A stretch of 64,000 nucleotides of DNA from Kitagawia praeruptora (lineage: Eukaryota; Streptophyta; Magnoliopsida; Apiales; Apiaceae): the NCBI GenBank assembly GCA_037693485.1, contig CM075346.1, positions 57,469,001 to 57,533,000 on the forward strand, given 5' to 3'. The notes below the pieces were generated by a model, which searched no databases, had not been told where the DNA came from, and was given only the letters and a program-made list of their open reading frames with translations. Each line of letters begins with the position of its first letter. The first letter of the stretch is position 1. A program made the position numbers and the translations under genes. Below are positions 9,500 through 20,213 of the stretch, one piece after another.

Positions 9500-9887
9500 A
9501 TTGAATTCCTGATAATGTGATCACTTTAATTAGTCCTCATATTTATTTTCAGATAACATGTTAAATCAGGAAAAACATTGAATAGAATAGAATAACTAGA
9601 TTTTTCATTGATAATAAGAAAGAGTTTACATTCAAAGATTACATCTTTTGTGTTCTCTATCTACTAATCTATTCAACAGGAAATAAGAGACCAATCCACT
9701 CCATTGTTAATAGTCATCTCAGATCCCATCTTTGCCACTTTGTTTGGGTGGAAGTTGACAGGGATAAGGTTATTTTTGCTGACATATTCATTAACAATGG
9801 TTGATGGAGTTGGATGAGGATGCCTTAGATGAAAGCCATACGAATGCTGTTTGGAGGGCAGCATCAATGTCGATCACTTTTGCAGGT
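9500..9887 (-). pseudogene. Truncated antisense small gene in element A
   Basis: This is the reverse complement of fragment F's 2769 to about 3147. It keeps the last 29 codons (KVIDID...SSNSINHC, stop near 9797) and the 3' flank with its AATGAAAA-type signal, but the promoter and N-terminal two thirds are missing. The break lies at TGCAGGT (9881-9887), a heptamer found both in the small gene (2769-2775) and in the env-like ORF (1922-1928) of F. Relative to F, about 847 bp covering both 5' ends and the divergent promoter have been lost in A, apparently by a microhomology deletion. Confidence 0.6.
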
Positions 9888-12800
9888 TTGGAACACAAGT
9901 GTTTTTGGGAAAGGTCTTCCATCAGAAAATCCTCAGATGAGCTTTGAATATGATAATGTTACATACTATGTGACTCCTGAGATTGTCACTGAAGCCCTAC
10001 ACTTACCATCAATCATTGGTAAGCCTGTATTCAAAGTTCCTGATGCAAAACTTCTTGAGTATGTTGTAAGCTTGGGTTACAATGGAACACCAAAGAAGTT
10101 TGGAGAGCTCTACAGGACAAAGCTCAAGAAGGAATGGAATTTCTTCTTTGACACTATCAGCAGATGTTTCTTGAATAAAGTGTCAAACTTTGATGCCTTA
10201 CCCACAGGTTCAGCCAAAATTGGGTACTCTCTAATTCATGATCTCTCATTTGATTATGGTTCCTTTATACTAAAGGCATTAAGTGAAAGAAAAGCAGATA
10301 AATGTGGTTATGTTTGCTTTCTTAGATTTTTTCAATTAATATTTTCTCACTTATGTCCTCATGCTGTTTTTGAGAATGATACAATTTTGCCTATATGTAA
10401 AATCTCAGAAAACAATATAAAGAGTCTAATCAATTCTGATAAGGCAAATAAGTTTGTGGGTACTCCATACATTCCTGATGAAGTATGGTCTCTTTTAAGA
10501 GAGAGAATGCCTATTCAATATGGCCCAGCAACTGGTGCTATGGAACAGGACCTTACACATCCTATTCCTGACACAAGCACACAACCTAAACACTTACCTA
10601 AATAGTTAACCACCTCTGGTGTCTCACAAAAGGCATCAGTTGTAAAATCAAAGAAATCAGCTAGATCTGATGTGTCTGAGAGGCAATCAGGGTCAAAGGA
10701 TTTCACCACTCCAACTCACTCTCAAATGAAGTCACAAGGGGGTGAACAAAGGGTTCTTGAAACATCTGGTTTGAATAAAGGAACAGGAGTGAAAAGGAAA
10801 GTTGATCAAGGAGCTATTTCTGATTCTGATGATGATACAATGCCTATATCAGTCTTGTTGAAAAAGAAGGAGATTGATGTTGTTGATACAAGAGAAGTGG
10901 CTGTCTCTGAAAAGCCAAAGAAAAGAAGAAGATTAATCAGCAAAGGCAAATTTGTTGATCACACAGAATTTCTGAATCTTACTGATGCTACGGAAGGCAA
11001 TCCTGCTGTTGTTAATCAGGATGGATCATCAGTTCCTGACGCTACTGCTAATCCTGACATCTCTACTCCAAATAATTCACCTATGAAGACTGTTGAGATT
11101 TCTGATTCTCCAGCATCTGAATCTCCAAAGAGAAGAATTATTGAGATGTCTGTCGATCAAGTAAATGCTATTGCTGCTCAGCTGGGTGTTAAACCTTCAC
11201 CACTTGAAGTAAAAACTGCTGAAGCAAATGTCTTTCACAGACAGAAGAGACAGAGGACTACTGTGTCATCTCTGAGAGGATCCAGTCCACAAGAACCTGA
11301 ACTTCAAAGGAGTTCAGAAGCTATTGCAGATCCAGTCACACAAGAACCACCTACTCATAGTGTAGGTGCAGACATTTCTGAAGGAATAGTCCCACAAGAA
11401 CCATCTTCTCAAAGGGAAGGTGAAGACAAGAATATTCCTACCCCACAAGAACCATCTTCTCAAAGTGAAGATGCTGGCAAACTCACATCAGCAGGGGAGT
11501 TTCCTGACAATACTCAAGGGGCTTCTGAAATTGAAATTGAACTTGCTAGAAGTCTGGCAGAAAAAGCTGATCATGATTTGCACATTGCTGAATGTGATAG
11601 AGTGATTGCTGACACTGCATTTGAGGGAAGCACACAAGAACCTTTGACTCAATGTGTTGAAGAAGCTTCAAAACCTCAGGCTACAGAAGAACCATCAGTA
11701 GCAAATACTGATGCAAGTCATGCTATAGTTGCAGTGGTCAATCCTGATGAAAGTACTACTGATCTACTTATTCCATTGCTTATTGAGCCAATTTCAGCAA
11801 GGCCAATGGATTCTTTAACTACTTCATCAGGTAACATCTTTTTCTCTACTTCATTTACTACTGATAGTATGATTATAGATAGACCTGATAAAAGGGATAC
11901 CTCTATTTGTATGACTTCAGACCACTCTTCTCAGCCACCTCTTATTTCTTCACATTTAATGAGCTAGAACCTTTCTTGTGAGATTGAGAGTGAACATTTA
12001 GAGAAAAAGAAGAGTGATGAGAGGCAGTCTCCTGAACTGGCAAAAGGAGAGGTAGAAAAGAGTGAGAAGTTATTAACTTCTAGTGAGGTAGAAGTTGCTA
12101 TTGAAAGTAACTTAGGTAACATTGTGAGAAGTGATGAGATCACTTTAAAAGAAAAGAGAGATTTAGGAAATGTTACTAATTTGTCTGCAGGTCATCAGGA
12201 TTCACCAGCTGTATCCACTGGTGTTTTGAAAATGAAAGGTGTTATGCTTCCTGATGAAAATATTGAAGATAAACTTCCTGAGGCTGGTGGTGGCTCAGAT
12301 GATGATGATGATGATGATGATGATGATCATGCTGATCTTGAAACAAAGCAAATGCAGGCAGCTATAAAAGCAAGTCTCCAATCTACTTATGGGTCTTCAA
12401 GTAGATACATGCAGTCAATGACTCAAGCAGAATTCAGAGGGGAGTATAGTTCACTTCTTCCTCCTGATACTCGAGCTGCAAGGGGACATGAATGGGATAC
12501 AGAATGGAATGAACCGACTGCTGAGATGAATTTTCAAAATGCTCTTTTTCATTCTGGTCATATTGCTACGCAGATGCCGACACCTGAACTTAAGGCTCTT
12601 CTCAAAACCAATGCTCTTCTAGCAAAGGGATTGAAGAGTGAGATTGACTCTATGAAGGCTGTAACAGATAAATTTCAAGCGGGTATTCAAACATCTGTTT
12701 CTATATCTGCTACTGCTTCGCAAGCACGCCTTCTTGCAGATGATATTAAAGCTCTTGACAAGAGATTGGATTCTAGAATGACTGTCTTGGAATCAAAAGT

Positions 12801-14862
12801 TGATACTATTGATGAAACCCTCAAGCTTATATTGTCTTTCTTCATTCAGGACGATACTGATGTCAAAAAGGGGGAGAAGATAGTCAAAACAAAATGTTCA
12901 CCTGATCCAGTTGTACAAAAGGATGATGATAATTCTGGAAATGATGGTGGTGCTAAGTCACATCATAAAGTTGAAACCTCTGATGCTGCTTTAGTGTCAA
13001 AGAGAACGAAGACTCAAACTAAACAGTCAACTCATGTTTCTGAATCTGGAAAGAAGACAGTGACAATAATGATGCAATCTCAGAATCCAAAAGAAGAACA
13101 GTTTGTGACACCTGGTCAAACTCTGTCAACTATTCCTGAGGATGATGTGTATGTGGAACAGGATGAAGATGCCGCTAATCTGTTTCATGAACTTGACACT
13201 GGGGATGGTCGTGTTCTTAAATTATTTCATAAAGACAAAAGAGTTCAACAGTATCATGCTGAGAAAGCACTTGTTTTATCTACTGAAGAAAATCCAAACA
13301 TGACTACTGATGAGTTCTTAGAAGAACAGAACAGGATCTTTGAAGAGTTTGCAAAACAGAATAAAGCTCTTGCTGCAAGAAGAGGAAGAGGCAGAGGAGG
13401 AAGATACAGAAGTAGAGGAAGATTATCTGCTCAAACAAGTACAAGGCAAACAAGATCTAGTGGAATCAAATTGAAAGATGTTTCTGAAAATGAAAAGAAG
13501 AAAACTCCACTATCTCTTGCATTAACTCCAGACAACAGATTCAATGCTCCTGAAGAAATTGAAGAGGAGATATTGCCTTTGAAAAGGAAGAGTAAGGTAG
13601 CTGTTCAATCTACTGCATCTAATGAGAAGTCAGTCGTTGATTCAATTTCTGATGTTGTTTCTGATTCTGAAGAGGCTGAAATTTTAAAAGAACTTAAGAT
13701 TATGATTCTTAAGGTTGTGGTTGAATTTCACAATATGGAAGTTTTTGAAGATACATTGGAGTATGAACAAGAAAACTTCAGTAGATTTGAGAGAGAAAGT
13801 GAAATCAGAGCTAAAGCCAGAAAAGCAGAAAAGATAACAACCAGAGATTACTTAAGAAATGTTCATAGATCAGACAGGAAGTTATGGTATGATAGAGATA
13901 GATCTGTTCCTGAACATCAGCAGGATTATCCAACAAATGAGAAGAAGAAGAGTAAGAAAAGGGAGGAGGATAAGGTTGATTATAGAAAACCAGTTGTGTT
14001 CATATCAGCTGGATTGATAAAAGAGTCTTCTTTGATCAATGAATTTCTGATTGTTAAAACAGAGTCTACTACATTTATTGCTGAAAGTCCACCAAAATGG
14101 GTGAGTATGCAATCTGGTTTGAGAGGATGGGAACCTGGCACAAGAGGAGGAATTGGATATAGTCATGCACTGGTTATTTTCATTGCACAAACTGATCAAT
14201 ATGCTCTAGTTGACAAGATTGGGGATGAGTTAACTGTAGATCATCTTTGGAAACTTGAAGCTGTTGCTATTATTGCTGATTGTCATGCTGATGCAAAGAA
14301 AATAGAGAAGCTGGTGTACTTCATGAAAGATGGAAGTGTGAAGAAGATTCCTATTCATGAATTGTTGTGTAAATCTGCAAAAGAACTGAAATATGTTCTG
14401 TATCTTCTCAGAAGTAAAAGAATAAATGTTAGTGAAAGAGAAGTTTATCAAAATTGGTGTGTCATGATTTACATGAAGATTAGACAGAGATTCATGGATG
14501 GAGGAACAAGGTATGATGGCAATTATATTCCCATGTACTTAAATTTAAGAGATATAGAGGTTGAAATGAAGAAAGGTACAGCTGTTAAAGAAGTGTATCT
14601 AGGCATGGAACAACTGTCTCTAAATCCAGATGGGAAGGAAATTGCTTATGTGTTGCTAGGTGACTTAGATCTTCCGAGAAACTCAATTCAGAATATCAGG
14701 GCAGCTATTTATCAGATTAATGAGGAAGATGAAGAACTCAAAAATCTGAAGAAGAAACTGATTCAAATTCTTGAAAGCAAGGAAGAAGAATTGTTATCTG
14801 AATTCTTGAGACTGAATCTGTTTTATCAAAGAATTTCTGAAACTGTTCCTGATGATTTTTAG
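9888..14862 (+). pseudogene. Large env-like extra ORF of element A (5'-truncated, two TAG stops)
   Basis: One reading frame of about 1660 codons, interrupted only by TAG at 10603-10605 and at 11965-11967, runs from the deletion point to 24 nt before the TTTTGAG... 3' flank. The first 220 residues match F and E (MSFEY, LGYNGTPKKF, KKEWNFFFDTI, CGYVCFLRF). Then come Ser/Lys-rich disordered sequence, repeated (T/P)QEP(S/P/L)(S/T)(Q/H) motifs (about 11290-11650), a run of ten Asp at about 12297-12330, a coiled-coil-like stretch ending DTDVKKGEK (about 12740-12880, shared with E), an Arg-Gly-rich patch RRGRGRGGRYRSRGR (about 13377-13425), and a 450-residue C-terminal part absent from E. No signal peptide or transmembrane segment is evident, so a true envelope role is unlikely. 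The start and two stops suggest it is dispensable in cis. Function unknown. Confidence 0.7.
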
Positions 14863-14931
14863 AAGGTATTTTGTTTTGAGTTTTTGACATCTTGAATCAA
14901 GGAATTTGTGCTTTGTTTTATAAAGAACAAA

Positions 14932-14942
14932 TTGGGGGAGAT
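14932..14942 (+). other. Polypurine tract of element A
   Basis: ATTGGGGGAGAT immediately precedes the 3' LTR; it is the plus-strand primer site expected for an LTR retrotransposon. Confidence 0.9.
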
Positions 14943-15439
14943 TGTTAGATATTGATTCAAGAGATGATCAGGATCTGGGTATTACTGATCAGATACTGAT
15001 GCTGACGTCATCAGGAATACAACGTCAGTATTGGGTTATCAGGATTAGAAGCTGGTCAGTATTTGATGAAGATTCTCATCGACCAGAGATCAAGGAAGAT
15101 TGATATGTCGGTTCCTAATTTATAGGGATGCAACTATCATACAAGATATGCATTCAGAGATTTATGTAATTGATTTAGAATATCTTGTAATTGATAGTGC
15201 AATTGTGTACACTATATAAACACAGTTTAGGTTTTACATTATGTAATCGCTTACACGAGTTATATTGTAACCTAGCAGCTCTTAAGAACATAAGAATTTC
15301 TTAAGAGAGTTTTGTAACAGTTTTATATCAGAGTTAATAAAGCTGTTATTGATTCATACTTGTGTTATTTGTTTTAAGTCGAAAATCTTATACAATTGTA
15401 TTCAACCCCCCTTCTACAATTGTTATTTACTGGGCAACA
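14943..15439 (+). repeat. 3' LTR of element A, shared with a second tandem unit
   Basis: It matches 3148-3644 with about two substitutions and no indels. Instead of a target duplication, it is followed at 15442 by a PBS and gag, so it also serves as the 5' LTR of a second unit. Confidence 0.95.
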
Positions 15440-16175
15440 ATTGGTATCAGAGCTAAACTGATTAATTTAAATCAGAAACGATCTTAAGATGTCGACAAGC
15501 AAGTATGAAAGCATTAAAATTCCAATTCTCAAGAAGACTGAGTATCCAACCTGGAAAGTGAAAATGTTGATGTATCTGGAAGCAACTGATCCTGACTATC
15601 TTGACAGGATCAATGATGGACCATTTCTTCCAACAAAACTAGTTGCAAGAACAGAGACTGTTGCTGAACACTATGTCATTAAGGCAAAGAGTGAATGGAC
15701 GACAGAAGAAAAGGTTCAAGTACTCAAAGATGCAAAGGTAAAGAATATTTTGCATAACAGTCTTGATAATGTCATGTCTAACAGGGTAATAGCATGCAAG
15801 ACTGCGAAGGAAATTTGGGATACTTTGGAAACTCAATGTCAAGGTACTGAATCTATCAAAAGAAACAGAAGGGCTCTGTTGATTCAGGAGTATGAGCAAT
15901 TCGATGCTAAATCTGATGAAAGCCTTACTGATATGTATGATAGATTCTTGACTTTACTGAACAATCTATCACTGGTTGGCAAAGAGTATGATCCAGAGGA
16001 TTCGAATACCAAGTTTCTCAGAGCTTTAACTGAAGAGTGGGATACTCAAGCTTCAATCATAAGGCATCAATATGATTTGAAGATGCTGTCTCTTGATGAA
16101 GTCTATGGGATGCTAAGAACTCATGATCTTGAGGTTCAATAGAGGAAGAACAAGAAAAATGTCAAAGCAAAATCT
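15440..16175 (+). mobile_element. Second tandem copy: leader and 5' gag of element A type
   Basis: PBS (15442-15454), leader and the first 217 gag codons (ATG at 15489) repeat 3645-4380 with about two substitutions in 736 bp. One changes a Gln codon to TAG at 16140-16142. The second is silent. Sequence identity stops at 16175 within the codons for AKS. Near-identity with A suggests that this unit arose from A or its sister copy, for instance by LTR-LTR unequal exchange, and not by independent insertion. Confidence 0.85.
15489..16142 (+). pseudogene. gag: Truncated gag of the tandem unit
   Basis: The frame encodes 217 residues identical to residues 1-217 of element A Gag, then a TAG stop replaces Gln. 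It lacks the linker and all zinc knuckles, so it could not package RNA. Only a capsid-like N-terminal domain would be made if translated. Confidence 0.85.
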
Positions 16176-16226
16176 TCCTCCAAGAAACAGGTCTTCCTCC
16201 AAGAAACAAGTCTTCCTCCAAGAAAC
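16173..16226. repeat. Rearrangement junction with 19-bp triplication
   Basis: TCTTCCTCCAAGAAAC occurs at 16173, 16192 and 16211, a period of 19 bp. To its left is plus-strand gag of the tandem unit; to its right is the antisense of an RNase H coding region (element B). The intact pol of A contains one TCTTCCTCCAAGAAAC preceded by CAAGAAACTAG in antisense, so the triplication probably arose by slippage during end joining. Confidence 0.75.
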
Positions 16227-18696
16227 TGACAACTGCCTGAAGTACTTTTTCTGTCTATCTTACAACCTGCAAAATCAGCATCAGAATAACCACATAAATT
16301 AAATTCAGATTCTCTAGCATACCAAAGGCCAAGTGATGGAGTGCCCGTCAAGTATCTGAAAATCCTTTTGATAGCTATAAGATGTGGTTCTCTGGGTTCT
16401 GCCTGAAATCTTGAACATAGACAGGTTGCATACATGATATCTGGTCTACTAGCAGTTAGATACAACAGTGAGCCAATCATCCCTCTGTAACTAGTTACAT
16501 CCACCTCTGTACCTTGATTAGGATCAAGTTTGGTAACTGTAGCTATGGGAGTTGATGCAGTAGAGCTGTCTTGCATGTTAAACTTTTTCAATAGGTTCTT
16601 TGTGTATTTTGACTGATTGATAAAAATTCCATCATCAGTCTGTTTAACTTGTAGACCTAAGAAATAGCTCATCTCTCCCATCATGCTCATTTGATATCTA
16701 GACTGCATTAGCTTTGAAAACTTCTCACATAATTTAGAGTTAGTTGACCCAAAAATGATATCATCAACATAAATTTGAACTAATAGCAAATCCTTACCAT
16801 GATTCAAATAAAACAAGGTTTTATCAATTGTACCTCTTTTGAATCCACTTTCCAGTAGGAATTGAGCCAATGTCTCATACCAGGCTCTTGGAGCTTGCTT
16901 TAGTCCATAAAGTGCTTTATCTAGTCTGTAGACATAATCTGGATGTTTTGAATCAACGAAGCCAGGAGGTTGTTCAACATAAACTTCCTCTTCTAATTCA
17001 GCATTAAGAAAAGCACTTTTCACATCCATTTGGAAAACTTTAAATTTCTTGTGGGCTGCATATGCAAGAAAAATTCTGATAGCCTCCAGTCTTGCAACAG
17101 GAGCAAATGTCTCATCATAGTCTATTCCTTCCTGTTGAGAATATCCTTTTGCAACTAGTCTTGCTTTATTTCTGATGATAGTGCCATCTGAATCTATCTT
17201 ATTTCTGAACACCCACTTTGTACCTACAATGGACCTTCCTTTAGGCCTTGGTACAAGTTTCCAAACATTATTTCTTTCAAACTCATTTAGTTCTTCTTGC
17301 ATAGCCATAACCCAATCAGCATCCTTTAGTGCATATTCAACTTTCTTAGGTTCCTCCTTTGACAGAAAGTTATGATAAAGACATTCATTTTGAGTTGCAC
17401 TTCTGGTTCTAACACCTACTTCAGGATTCCCAATAATTAAATCAGGAGTATGACTTTTAGTCCATTTCCTTGCTGGTGGTAGATCATTCCTTGAATTTGA
17501 TGCTCCCCCTGGATTGGTGTTATCTTCAAAAGAACTATTGTTGCTAGAAGCTTCCCCTGAAATATTGCTTTCTGTTTCTGATCTGCTGTCAGAATTATCA
17601 CTTGAATCTATTTCTGATGATTCTCTTCCTAATGTTTGATTTGTTTCATTGTTGATGGTCTCTTGATGTTGCTCCCCCTCAACATTTGCATTTCCATCAG
17701 TAATCTGTATTTCATCAGTAATAGACGGTTCATTAGTATTTGATAAATTTTTAGTATCTCACAAGATTTCATCAGAATTCTTGGAGGCTTCATTTGCAAA
17801 AATCAAATCATCATGTAAGTCTTCAGAAATTCCTGTAATTTTTTTATCATCGAAAGATACATTTATTGACTCCATGACTGTCTTTGTTCTTAGATTGTAG
17901 ACTTTAAAGGCTCTTGATGATGGATAGCCAATAAAGATGCCCTCATCAGCTTTAGTTTCAAATTTTCCAAGCTGTTCAGGATGAGGTCTTAGAACAAAGC
18001 ACTTACAGCCAAATACATGCAAATGCTTCAGACTTGGCTTCTTTTCCTTGATCATCTGATAAGGAGTTACACCATGTCTGTTGATCAATGTAATATTTTG
18101 AGTGTAGCATGCTGTGTTGACTGCTTCTGCCCAGAAATATGTAGGAAGTTTAGCTTCCTCCAACATAGTTCTACCTGCTTCAATAAGAGTTCTGTTCTTT
18201 CTTTCAACTACTCCATTTTGCTGGGGTGTGCCTGGAGCAGAGAATTGTTGAACTATTCCTTTGTATTTGCAGAACTCTTCCATTGCTGAATTCTTGAATT
18301 CAGTTTCATTATCACTTCTTAAAATCTTGACTTTATACTTTGTGCCAGTCTCAATGAGTCTAACATGGTCCAAAAGTATCTCAGCTGTTTCGTCTTTTCT
18401 GTGTAGAAAATACACCCATGTATATCTAGTATATTCATCAACAATTACTAGAGTATATCTCTTTTTACTGATGGACATTATGTTTACTGGTCCAAACAAG
18501 TCAAGATGAAGCATGTGATAAGGTTCATCAATTGAGGATTCTGTTTTGCTCTTAAAAGATGTCCTTCTCTGTTTAGCCTTCTGACAAGCATCACAAAGTC
18601 CATCTGGAGTATACAGTACCTTAGGTAATCCTCTCACTAAGTCTTTCTTTACCAATTCATTTATATTGTTAAAGTTGAGATGAGAGAGCTTCTTGT
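16212..18696 (-). pseudogene. pol: Element B pol, C-terminal part (integrase, RT, truncated RNase H)
   Basis: It continues B's pol after the element H insertion, from KKLSHLNF through the integrase core (HLDLFGPV, the second Asp in RSDNETEF with Gly replaced by Glu, and VVERKN) to RT with YVDD (about 16770) and RNase H as far as FLGGRLVSW. An in-frame TGA at 17759-17761 lies in the acidic linker between integrase and RT; the same frame continues beyond it. The truncation removes the AEAEY and CDN motifs of RNase H. Confidence 0.88.
18692..18696. repeat. Target-site duplication of element H, left (CTTGT)
   Basis: CTTGT here and at 27027-27031 flank the TG...CA ends of element H. Removing the element and one copy rejoins the B integrase frame at the Lys residues of the WHKKLSH motif. 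Confidence 0.9.
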
Positions 18697-20199
18697 TGTT
18701 GGTTTCGATCGCATATACGCAGCGGAAACAGTAAATAAAAATCGAAACCATGCCCGGATCCATGTATAATATATATGATAATCACGGTAGATAGAAACGA
18801 TTACCTTATCAAAGCTTTATGATTAAAACGATGGAGATGCAATCACAGAGCTTCCTCTTCGAAAACTCCTCTACGGTATCCACACGAACACCTTCAAGAA
18901 CGGCTCACGATCTTGTCCGGAAGAGAGGTACTAGCCTCTAATGAAAATAGGTTTAGGATTAGGGTTTTGTGCGGCTTAAATGATTTTCACGTACGTAATC
19001 CTTTTCCCATATCTTTATATATAGGATAGTATAAAGCCAAAATCCCTTATCAAAAACCTATTCCAAATATGATTTATTTAAATAATAAAATCTAATTCTA
19101 TTATTCAAATAAATAATAATTAAGTCAAACTTAATTATTAAAATCATATCTCATATCTTTTTGTATTTTATTATAGCTTAATTAAGTCCCACTTAATTAA
19201 TATAATAAAATCCAACTTATCATTAATTAATTTAAATTCATTATTTAAATTAATTCTTCCTTTAAAATGTTCTATGTGTGTGACCCTGTAGGTTATTATT
19301 TATTTTGGCAATAATTTTATTCTCCAATAAAATTATAAACAATGAGCGGTATCTAGTAATACATCATTGCTACCCAATTAAATAATAATTAAATCGTGAT
19401 TCGATAAACCTTTTGTGATTAATGTTCCCGTGTAATATAATCCCTTTAACCAAATATTATAGATTAAACTCGAGGCATGTTTATCGTCATCCTCTTCATA
19501 ATTTAATCCGGGTTTACTTGATCCATGAGCAGACTATTAATAACAAATCATTATTTGAGCAGGGCCATGCATTTTATAGTCTCACTCAATCAAGAGGCCA
19601 ATAATATCTCTCCTAATTATAGGAGGGTTAAATCCTTTATCTATCATTCATATTTCTCATACGATTCACAATATACCCGATGTCCACTTTTATCATCACC
19701 CGGTCAAAGGTAACTTTTAATGTAGTCAAAGTATATTATCCTCGTATAGAAATATAATGATCTCAAGTCAAAGGATCATTACACCATTATCACTGTGAGT
19801 CTTTCTTATGACTTAATTTAACATGAAGAATCTCACGGTGGGTCTGTCCAGTACCATGTACCCTACATGTACCTATGTATTGACTTTAGTATCTCCATAC
19901 TTATAACCAATGAGATGTGGTTATCAGTCAAAAACATACCAGTCTATTTATGTATTATTATTGTCCTGTATAATAATACTCGACTAGGGACCTTTAAGAA
20001 TATGATATATTATATAATCTCAAGTTCAAGTCATGTACTTAAACTATACAACATGTATCATGATTCTAAGGACATTTATTATGCTAACAAATATATCGCA
20101 GTAATTAAAGTCATAATAAATACGTTTATTGAATAATCAAATGACATAAAGGTTTATTAAAATAACCAATGTATTGCCTCTAGGGCACCTACACTAACA
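18697..20199 (-). repeat. 3' LTR of element H (1503 bp)
   Basis: In element orientation it begins TGTTAGTGTAGGTGCCC (at 20199) and ends CCAACA (at 18697). A TATATATAAAG promoter box lies near 19010-19030 in antisense. It is almost identical to 25524-27026. Short open frames on the plus strand here recur in the other LTR and are not genes. Confidence 0.94.
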
Positions 20200-20212
20200 A
20201 TCTCCCACTTGC
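20200..20212 (-). other. Polypurine tract of element H
   Basis: On the minus strand CAAGTGGGAGAT directly precedes the 3' LTR. The pol stop codon is only about 15 nt upstream of the LTR, so there is no room for a cargo region. Confidence 0.85.
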
Positions 20213-20213
20213 A

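Larger units (their letters stand above)
3148..15439 (+). mobile_element. Element A: complete Ty1/copia retrotransposon, SIRE-like (12.3 kb)
   Basis: The element has two 497-bp LTRs (TGTTAG...GGCAACA) that differ at about two positions, an initiator-Met PBS, separate gag and pol frames, a remnant of an antisense gene, a long env-like ORF with two stops, and a PPT (ATTGGGGGAGAT). Domain order PR-INT-RT-RNase H is diagnostic for Ty1/copia. The phrases SHLNF...LVRGLP and LFGPVNIMSISKKRY point to the SIRE/Maximus lineage; that assignment is from memory of the family, not a computed tree. The left flank is AGTAA; no right-hand target duplication can be seen because the 3' LTR continues directly into a second internal region. 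Confidence 0.92.

Noticed and set aside
9829..9887. N terminus of element A's env-like ORF starting at ATG 9829
   Set aside because: The first 19 codons are antisense sequence of the small gene joined by a deletion, not the native N terminus seen in F.
19422..20136. Plus-strand open frames of 60-89 codons in element H's LTR, repeated at 26249-26963
   Set aside because: They are identical in both LTRs, antisense to the element, and lack any domain or codon signal; they are by-products of the LTR duplication.
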